Assembly (NCBI GenBank): GCA_002327785.1
Contig: DCUI01000019.1
Span: forward strand, 3,338 to 13,442
Length of the DNA: 10,105 nt
Source of the DNA: Phycisphaerales bacterium UBA2218
GTDB lineage: Bacteria; Planctomycetota; Phycisphaerae; Sedimentisphaerales; Anaerobacaceae
Direction of reading: 5' to 3'
The first letter of the stretch is position 1, and the number at the start of each line of letters is the position of its first letter. The notes under the pieces are model-generated. The model saw only the letters and a list, made by a program, of their open reading frames with translations. It did not search any database and had not been told where the DNA came from. The translations under genes were made by a program, and so were the position numbers. Below are positions 5,808-10,105 of the stretch, one piece after another.

Positions 5808-6839
5808 ATGAGAGCGGCCGAAAAAACCGGATCGAAACTACAGAGACTGACGGAGTTGTTTGCCGGGAAGGCGTATCTGTTGATCGCGATGCAGGATACG
5901 CCCGATCCTGACAGCCTGGCGGCGGCCGTGGCCCTGCGGCGGCTCGCCAAGGGACTGGGCAACGCTCAATGCTCCATCGCATGCGGGGGCACGGTCGGCC
6001 GCGGGGAGAACCGGGCCCTCGTGAAATACCTGGGTTTGAATTTGCGATCTTTTGCCGAGATTGACTGCACCAAGTTCGATCTCGTGGCGATGGTGGATAC
6101 GCAACCCGGGACGGGCAACAATTCCCTGCCCGAGGGGATTCTGCCGAACGTCGTCCTCGATCACCATCCTATCCGCCGGCGGACCCGGGCCGCCACGTTT
6201 ACCGACATCCGCAGCAGCTATGGAGCGACTTCCACGATTCTTGTCGAATACCTGATCGAGGCGGGCATCACGCCCGATACGCCCCTGGCGACCGCCCTGC
6301 TCTACGGGATTCGCTCCGATACGCAGGACCTCGGACGGGAGTGCTCGCGATCTGACATCGAGGCCATCGAATTCCTATATCCCTTCGCCAACAAGCGCAT
6401 GCTCGGCGTAATCCAGCGGGGGAGAGTGCCGAGGGTGTACTACCAGATGCTGGCCAACGCCCTGCGAAACGCCCGCGTGCAGGGCCCCGCCATCATCACC
6501 GAACTGGGGGATATCGACAATCCGGACATGATCGCGGAGGTCGCCGACCTGTTGCTGCGTGAGGACGAGACCACGTGGACCATGTGCACCGGCTACTGGA
6601 ACGACAAGCTGCTGATCTCTCTTCGCACGTCGGAGGAGAACAATCTGGCCGGGAAGGTCATAAAGCATCTGGTCGGCCGAAAGGGGACCGGGGGCGGCCA
6701 TCAAACCTATGCCGGTGGACAGATCCCCTTGACCCAGGGCACGAAGGCCGAACGCGAGGAAATCGAGAAGGGCATCGAGGAGCGGTTCCTTGAGGCCATT
6801 GGCGCCGACGGCCCGGGGACACGTCTGGTCAAGGTGTGA
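5808..6839 (+). CDS. DHH-family phosphoesterase (NrnA/DhhP-like) with DHHA1 domain
   Basis: Predicted Mn-dependent phosphodiesterase or phosphatase of 343 residues. Visible motifs in order are PDPDSLAAA (32-40, motif I), DTQPG (97-101, motif II), DHHP (118-121, the family signature), GIRSDTQDL (167-175, motif IV), and the C-terminal DHHA1 substrate-binding motif GTGGGH (293-298). Stand-alone DHH-DHHA1 proteins include NrnA-type nano-RNases/pAp phosphatases and DhhP-type c-di-AMP or pApA hydrolases; sequence alone does not pick one. The residue three before the PDPD proline, normally a metal-binding His, is Gln29 here. I chose ATG 5808, although no clear Shine-Dalgarno precedes it; TTG 5802 and ATG 5706 are in frame, the latter overlapping the previous gene by 55 bases. 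It follows the ion-channel operon by 47 bases and may be co-transcribed or use the -10-like element at 5795. Confidence 0.86.
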   Translation: MRAAEKTGSKLQRLTELFAGKAYLLIAMQDTPDPDSLAAAVALRRLAKGLGNAQCSIACGGTVGRGENRALVKYLGLNLRSFAEIDCTKFDLVAMVDTQPGTGNNSLPEGILPNVVLDHHPIRRRTRAATFTDIRSSYGATSTILVEYLIEAGITPDTPLATALLYGIRSDTQDLGRECSRSDIEAIEFLYPFANKRMLGVIQRGRVPRVYYQMLANALRNARVQGPAIITELGDIDNPDMIAEVADLLLREDETTWTMCTGYWNDKLLISLRTSEENNLAGKVIKHLVGRKGTGGGHQTYAGGQIPLTQGTKAEREEIEKGIEERFLEAIGADGPGTRLVKV

Positions 6840-6944
6840 GCCGCACGAACGTGGGTGAAAGGGAATTGACTCGGGTCTTTGACCGCCGTGAGATCAATGA
6901 ACTGGAGCAAAGAAGCAAGGAAACCTCGGAAAGAAAGGAAACTT

Positions 6945-7118
6945 GTGGCTGATCTAGGACGCAAACTGACCTCGCTACTGCTGGTGTTGACGATTCTGCT
7001 GGCTTTCGTCGTGGTTCCGGGCTGCAAGAAGAAGGAGGAGCCTACGACACAACCTGATACAAAGCAGGTTGAGGAGAAACAGAAGGAAGCTGAGAAAGCC
7101 GTTAAGGACATGCAGTAG
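6945..7118 (+). CDS. Very small predicted lipoprotein (57 residues)
   Basis: From GTG 6945 the protein has a basic start (ADLGRK), a hydrophobic core (about 8-23) and a lipobox, VVPGC, placing the lipidated cysteine at residue 27. The mature part is only 31 residues. It starts CKKKEE, passes through a Thr/Gln/Pro spacer and ends in a charged helix-like stretch (VEEKQKEAEKAVKDMQ). The GTG start is preferred because AAAGGA (6934-6939) lies five bases upstream and the resulting signal peptide has normal length. ATG 6897 and a start at 6879 are in frame but would give an overlong, highly charged n-region. No homolog is known to me. Such tiny Lys-rich lipoproteins are common in Planctomycetota annotations, without assigned function. 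A weak -35-like TTGACT (6866-6871) lies upstream, paired with a poor -10. Confidence 0.6.
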   Translation: MADLGRKLTSLLLVLTILLAFVVVPGCKKKEEPTTQPDTKQVEEKQKEAEKAVKDMQ

Positions 7119-7119
7119 T

Positions 7120-7145
7120 CCGGCGGCGGTTGCAGTTGCCTCCGG
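7120..7145 (+). terminator. Stem-loop just after the tiny lipoprotein gene, no U-tract
   Basis: CCGG (7120-7123) pairs with CCGG (7142-7145); after a C/T mismatch, GGC (7125-7127) pairs with GCC (7138-7140), and two G-U pairs can extend the stem. It starts one base after the TAG. No T-run follows. Confidence 0.33.
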
Positions 7146-7148
7146 CCG

Positions 7149-7341
7149 GTCCGCAACGGTGTCGGTGCGGACTCTACAGGAGGTTCAGGAAACTCGATGA
7201 GCGGGATTGTGCGCGCCTGCGCACGGGGTCTTGCCCATCCTCTGCGGGATCGGACCGGTTCCCGGATGGGACTGCTCGACGCGATAATCCTCTTGATTTT
7301 CATACGGGATGTGGCACGATGATCCATGGGGGTGTGGCACG
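7149..7341 (+). other. Hairpin-rich intergenic stretch with a spaced direct repeat
   Basis: This part of the 293-base gap before the PIG-L gene holds three further stem-loops: GTCCGCA/TGCGGAC (7149-7155/7166-7172), GTGCGC/GCGCAC (7209-7214/7219-7224), and CCCATCC...GGGA paired with TCCCGGATGGG (7234-7240, 7246-7249 with 7260-7270; a five-base bulge at 7241-7245). Downstream, TGTGGCACG occurs twice, at 7310-7318 and 7333-7341, 23 bases apart. A small open frame at 7130-7372 shows no protein-like features. No recognisable RNA family was identified. It could be a structured leader or 3' UTR, an operator region, or chance structure in GC-rich DNA. Confidence 0.3.
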
Positions 7342-7411
7342 TTGCGCATCGCATGTGTCTTGTGACGCGTAATACACCCCACAAGGGACATGAAGATCAA
7401 CGGGGAAGAAC

Positions 7412-8038
7412 ATGGCATCGCGCGCTGTTGGCCGGCTGACCTATGAACATGTCAACTGTGTCGTGATCATTGCTCATCCGGACGATGAGACGCTCTGGGC
7501 GGGCGGGACGCTCCTGATGCATCCCGATAGCTGCTGGACCCTCGTGGCGCTCACCCACAAGAGCGATTCGGACAGGGCTTCGAGATTTCAAAAGGCGGCC
7601 GAGCACTACCGCGCCAAGGCGATCATGGGGGACCTTGATGATGGGCCCCAGCAGAAGCCGCTGCGAACGGTCGATGTGGAGGATGCGATCATGGACCTGC
7701 TCCCGTCGTACCGTTACGACCTGGTCTTGACGCACGGCCTCTGGGGCGAGTACACCCGGAACCGGCGGCACGAAGAGGTGGCGAAGGCCGTCATGGCCCT
7801 GCGGGACAGCCAGCGGATCTCCACCGGCGATATCTGGATGTTTGCCTACGAAGACGGCGGCGGCAAGTACTTGCCGCGCCCCGTAGTGAATTCCGATGTC
7901 TGCGTCCGGCTTCCCCGGGACATCTGGCAGCGCAAGTACGAGGTCCTCACCAACGTGTATGGGTATGCTCCGGACAGTTTCGAAGCGAGAACAACGCCCA
8001 GGGAAGAGACGTTCTGGGTCATCGGAAAAGGCAAGTGA
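7412..8038 (+). CDS. PIG-L / LmbE family deacetylase
   Basis: A 208-residue predicted zinc-dependent N-deacetylase of the family that includes PIG-L, MshB and BshB. The N-terminal zinc motif AHPDDE (21-26) supplies His22 and Asp25, with Asp24 as the likely general base. HGLWGEYTRNRRHEEV (108-123) contains His120, the expected third ligand in the family's H-x-x-H/RHxEV-type motif. Family members remove acetyl groups from N-acetylglucosamine-linked substrates. No bacillithiol, mycothiol or glycosyltransferase genes are adjacent, so the substrate cannot be named. There is no signal peptide, indicating a cytoplasmic enzyme. The start is ATG 7412 with GGGGAAG at 7400-7406. It is somewhat shorter than typical BshB/MshB proteins (about 230-300 residues), but the core motifs are intact. 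It is preceded by a 293-base gap and followed by 240 bases without a gene, so it is probably transcribed alone. Confidence 0.85.
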   Translation: MASRAVGRLTYEHVNCVVIIAHPDDETLWAGGTLLMHPDSCWTLVALTHKSDSDRASRFQKAAEHYRAKAIMGDLDDGPQQKPLRTVDVEDAIMDLLPSYRYDLVLTHGLWGEYTRNRRHEEVAKAVMALRDSQRISTGDIWMFAYEDGGGKYLPRPVVNSDVCVRLPRDIWQRKYEVLTNVYGYAPDSFEARTTPREETFWVIGKGK

Positions 8039-8063
8039 TCCTTGGGGCCCGGCCGCTGAGCAT

Positions 8064-8079
8064 GGGGCCTATCGGTCCC
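8064..8079 (+). terminator. Stem-loop after the PIG-L gene, no U-tract
   Basis: GGGGCC (8064-8069) pairs with GGTCCC (8074-8079), six pairs with one G-U, around a four-base loop. Competing pairings exist (CTTGGG 8041-8046 with CCCAAG 8096-8101; CCCGCGGG 8077-8084 is a palindrome). TCCCAAG is repeated at 8095-8101 and 8104-8110. The rest up to about 8203 shows nothing assignable. Confidence 0.3.
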
Positions 8080-8229
8080 GCGGGTCCCATTTCATCCCAA
8101 GAGTCCCAAGCACCCGGCGTGCATCCGAACCGGGCCGAAAGGGACACTCCCACCGCCCTTCGTCATCTCCCCCCGGCCTCAAGATGGAGAATCTCGTCTC
8201 GCGCCGGTGCGGCAATTCGGGAAAATGTG

Positions 8230-8258
8230 TTGAATTCCCGGTGCCAAACCGTTACCAT
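8230..8258 (+). promoter_or_regulatory. Sigma70-type promoter candidate for the 97-residue hypothetical gene
   Basis: TTGAAT (8230-8235, 4/6) and TACCAT (8253-8258, 4/6) lie 17 bases apart, the optimal spacing. Transcription would start near 8265, about 14 nt before the ATG at 8279. The -35 overlaps inverted repeats (CGGGAA 8218-8223 with TTCCCG 8235-8240; AATTC 8214-8218 with GAATT 8232-8236), and CCGGTGC is repeated at 8204-8210 and 8238-8244, which could be an operator. Confidence 0.38.
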
Positions 8259-8278
8259 CCTGGTGATTGGAGTCACTT

Positions 8279-8572
8279 ATGGCTGAGCCAGCCCCAAAGA
8301 GCAGCAGCTCGGACAGAAACGTCGAGAACGCTGTGATCGATTATGTGAGCCGACTCAGCGACGAACACAAGATGCTCGTCGCGCTCAAGGCCCAGTTGTA
8401 CGGCGGCTCGTGGGAACCGATGCTGGACGACTTGCGCAATCGTCTGGCCGGCAAGCCCTATATTTTCAAGCTGGTCCACCGGATTCAGGATGACATCGGA
8501 CGCATCGAGGAGATGCGCAGATTCGAGGCCGAGCACAAGGTGGATCTGGCCGATCATGTGGAGTTGACCTGA
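8279..8572 (+). CDS. Hypothetical soluble protein, 97 residues
   Basis: I do not recognise this protein. It has no signal peptide or membrane segment. The first 12 residues are Ser/Pro/Ala-rich and probably disordered. The rest is predicted mostly helical and charged, with the conserved-looking stretch LYGGSWEPMLDDLRNRLAGKPYIF split by single helices: ENAVIDYVSRLSDEHKMLVALKAQ before and HRIQDDIGRIEEMRRFEAEH after. The aromatic/Gly-rich centre between two helices suggests a small folded helical domain rather than a plain coiled coil. ATG 8279 is preferred, with TTGGAG at 8267-8272 six bases upstream; a TTG at 8267 is in frame but overlaps that site. It probably has its own promoter at 8230-8258 and is followed by a 145-base gap. 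Codon use resembles its neighbours, so there is no sign of recent transfer. Confidence 0.7.
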   Translation: MAEPAPKSSSSDRNVENAVIDYVSRLSDEHKMLVALKAQLYGGSWEPMLDDLRNRLAGKPYIFKLVHRIQDDIGRIEEMRRFEAEHKVDLADHVELT

Positions 8573-8717
8573 CGGGGTGCTCGGCGGCGTCGGCACGGGT
8601 CGGATGCCGCGGATGGGTGTTCCTGCCTGGCCGAGATCCGGTAGTTGGAGGAGCGTCTTTTGACTCAATCCAGGACTCCGGGGTGACAGACCGAAACTCT
8701 TTTGCGAGGATTGGCGT

Positions 8718-9863
8718 ATGCAAGTCATGCTGCGGCCCAAGGCTCTGATCTTTGTGGGCATGTGTTTGCTGTCGAGTGGGTTGACGGCGCCGGCGGTGAG
8801 CGCCGCCGGGCAAGGGGTCGGTTCGCCGGCCGGCGCGCGAGATTCCGATTGGCTGTTGTCTCCTGAGTTGCTCGATCATGCCCGTCTCAAGTTTGTCTGG
8901 CAGCAGACGCTGCCCATGAAGAAGGGCGAGACATTTGCCGCCGTGGCGCTGTTGGGCGACCGCCTGTACCTTCGCTCGGATCGCAACTACATGTGGTCGC
9001 TGGGTACGGACGGGGGGAATGTCGTCTTCAGCCGTTCCGTGGCCCCTCGAGGTATTCCCGTGCTCGACCTGGTCTCCTATGGCGACAGCCTCATCTCGGT
9101 CGTCGGCAACCAGCTCACCGAATGCACCATGGTCACCGGCGTCGAGCAGCGGGTGGCCGACCTGGAGCTGAGCATCGTGGCGCCCCCGGTTCGCAACAGC
9201 CAGTATTTCTACGTGGCGGCGGGGGATCGGCGGCTGCACGTGCTTCGCGCCCACGACCTGGTCCGGATCTTCAAGGTGGCCCCGGAGAATGAGTCGCTCA
9301 TCACGACCGTTCTGGCGGATGACACGACGGTCGTCTTCGGGACTACTGCGGGCAACATCGTGGCGATGATGGCGGACGCGCCGAAGAAGCTGTGGCAGTT
9401 CGATGCCGCCGGCGCGGTCGCCGGACCGATCATCCGCGACGGCAATTCTTTCTACTTCGCCAGCAAGGACACGAACGTCTATCGGCTCGACGTGACCGGC
9501 GCGACAACGGCTCCGATGGCCTGGAAGTTTCAGACCGAGGCGGTGCTGGATCGGGCCCCGCGCGTGACACAGCGATTCGTCTACCAGTACGCCCTTGGCC
9601 GGGGGGTGACTGCTATCGACAAGCAGACCGGCCAGGCCGTGTGGTCTCTGCCGGAGGGGCTCGACCTGCTCGCCGAAGCGGAGAACAAAGCCTATCTCAT
9701 CACCAAGGTCCGCACGCTGGCCGTTATGGATAACGCGACGGGCAAGATGCTCTATTCGCTCAACGGCGCACCCATCGCGGCCCACGCCGCCAATACGGAG
9801 AGCGCGAGAATCTACATCGTCGACGAGCACGGCCGCGTCGCATGTCTCACACCGGTCCGGTGA
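8718..9863 (+). CDS. Exported PQQ-like beta-propeller repeat protein
   Basis: A 381-residue protein with an N-terminal signal peptide: basic start, hydrophobic core about 9-22, and a likely cleavage after AVSA or AVSAA near 29-30. The mature part contains about seven short beta-rich repeats of the PQQ-like/outer-membrane-assembly propeller type. They are recognisable from repeated aromatic-hydrophobic strands followed by D-x-x-T/A-G-x-x-x-W/F. Examples are DRLYLRSDRN (81-90), YFYVAAGDRRLHVL (163-176), TVVFGTTAGNIVAM (204-217), AIDKQTGQAVWSL (299-311) and VMDNATGKMLYSL (336-348). These propellers usually act as protein-interaction or scaffold domains outside the cytoplasm; enzyme-type PQQ cofactor ligands are not evident. 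The start is ATG 8718 with AGGA at 8707-8710. Partners cannot be inferred: purH follows by 54 bases but is functionally unrelated. The family assignment is at fold level only. Confidence 0.78.
   Translation: MQVMLRPKALIFVGMCLLSSGLTAPAVSAAGQGVGSPAGARDSDWLLSPELLDHARLKFVWQQTLPMKKGETFAAVALLGDRLYLRSDRNYMWSLGTDGGNVVFSRSVAPRGIPVLDLVSYGDSLISVVGNQLTECTMVTGVEQRVADLELSIVAPPVRNSQYFYVAAGDRRLHVLRAHDLVRIFKVAPENESLITTVLADDTTVVFGTTAGNIVAMMADAPKKLWQFDAAGAVAGPIIRDGNSFYFASKDTNVYRLDVTGATTAPMAWKFQTEAVLDRAPRVTQRFVYQYALGRGVTAIDKQTGQAVWSLPEGLDLLAEAENKAYLITKVRTLAVMDNATGKMLYSLNGAPIAAHAANTESARIYIVDEHGRVACLTPVR
9850..9862 (+). repeat. Short inverted repeat overlapping the propeller gene stop codon
   Basis: CACCG (9850-9854) and CGGTG (9858-9862) flank a three-base centre, and the second arm includes the first two bases of the TGA stop at 9861-9863. 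There is no T-run. It could be a weak 3'-end hairpin or coincidence. Confidence 0.25.
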
Positions 9864-9917
9864 CAAGGGCATGCAAGACTCCACGGAGATTGAAGACAGA
9901 CAAGGGAGAAACAAGAG

Positions 9918-10105
9918 ATGGATATCACGATCAGGACTGCGCTCATCAGTGTTTCCGACAAGACCGGGATTGTCGAGTTCGCCAAATCGCTTGCCCAGAT
10001 GGGGGTGAAGATCATCAGCACCGGAGGCACCGCCGGCAAGCTCGCCAACGCAGGCCTGAAGGTGATCGCGATCGACGCGGTCACGGGCTTTCCCGAGATG
10101 ATGGA
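9918..10105 (+). CDS. purH: Bifunctional AICAR formyltransferase/IMP cyclohydrolase, N-terminal part (3' truncated)
   Basis: Catalyses the last two steps of purine synthesis: AICAR to FAICAR to IMP. Only the first 62 codons are present. They contain ALISVSDKTGIVEFAK (8-23), KIISTGGTA (30-38) and DAVTGFPEMM (53-62), the conserved opening of the IMP cyclohydrolase (MGS-like) domain of PurH. The start is ATG 9918, preceded by AGGGAG at 9903-9908. The 54-base gap from the preceding propeller gene contains no clear promoter, so it may be co-transcribed with that gene or use a promoter inside it. The formyltransferase domain lies beyond the window, so completeness cannot be judged. Confidence 0.95.
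   Translation, partial: MDITIRTALISVSDKTGIVEFAKSLAQMGVKIISTGGTAGKLANAGLKVIAIDAVTGFPEMM

Noticed and set aside
5134..5982. Minus-strand open frame spanning the DUF2179 gene and the start of the DHH gene
   Set aside because: It crosses two plus-strand genes with recognisable families and has no protein features of its own.
7311..7346. Possible sigma54 promoter (TGGCACG followed by TTGC)
   Set aside because: Two TGGCACG copies are present, but the GG-to-GC spacing required for -24/-12 elements (10 bases between the dinucleotides) is not met in either.
7130..7372. 80-codon plus-strand open frame before the PIG-L gene
   Set aside because: The product is Arg/Cys-rich and low in hydrophobic residues, lacks a ribosome binding site, and coincides with several hairpins.
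8657..8690. Promoter candidate TTGACT (8660-8665) upstream of the propeller gene
   Set aside because: The -35 is good, but no -10-like hexamer is found at 15-19 bases; TGACAG at 8684-8689 is too poor.
8466..9914. A 482-codon open frame on the minus strand
   Set aside because: It lies antisense to the propeller gene and the 97-residue gene, is rich in Arg, His and Asp as expected from the complement of GC-rich coding DNA, and shows no domain or sensible ribosome binding site.

Overview
The window reads as a GC-rich bacterial chromosome segment with every supported gene on the + strand. It looks like core and housekeeping DNA: no insertion sequences, phage genes, tRNA or rRNA genes, or CRISPR repeats were seen. 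Small Lys/Glu-rich lipoproteins, a secreted PQQ-type beta-propeller and a bacterial pyruvoyl-dependent arginine decarboxylase fit a member of the PVC group, probably Planctomycetota. That placement is an inference from gene style; no marker gene here settles it.

Layout: (1) 3-374, the 3' end of a radical-SAM DNA modification/repair gene with a helix-hairpin-helix tail. (2) 384-1932, a near-consensus sigma70 promoter driving a two-gene polyamine operon: pyruvoyl-dependent arginine decarboxylase, then an agmatinase-type ureohydrolase. Together these would give arginine -> agmatine -> putrescine + urea. (3) 2100-3033, a coiled-coil lipoprotein and a separate small LapA-domain membrane protein with its own extended -10 promoter. 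(4) 3148-5760, three tightly overlapping membrane genes: an MscS channel, a CorA divalent-cation channel and a UPF0316/DUF2179 protein. A DHH-family phosphoesterase follows at 5808-6839. This set looks like ion and osmotic homeostasis, possibly tied to nucleotide second-messenger turnover. (5) 6945-7118, a 57-residue lipoprotein, followed by about 290 bases with several hairpins. (6) 7412-8038, a PIG-L/LmbE-type deacetylase. (7) 8279-8572, an unrecognised 97-residue soluble protein behind a plausible promoter with nested repeats. (8) 8718-9863, an exported beta-propeller protein. (9) 9918-10105, the start of purH, cut by the window end.

No obvious undescribed defence or mobile system is present. 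The points most worth a second look are the channel/CorA/DUF2179/DHH cluster, the Gln in place of the first motif I His of the DHH enzyme, a possible leaderless start for that gene, the hairpin-rich region at 7120-7341, the repeats around the promoter at 8204-8258, and stem-loops without U-tracts close to several stop codons.
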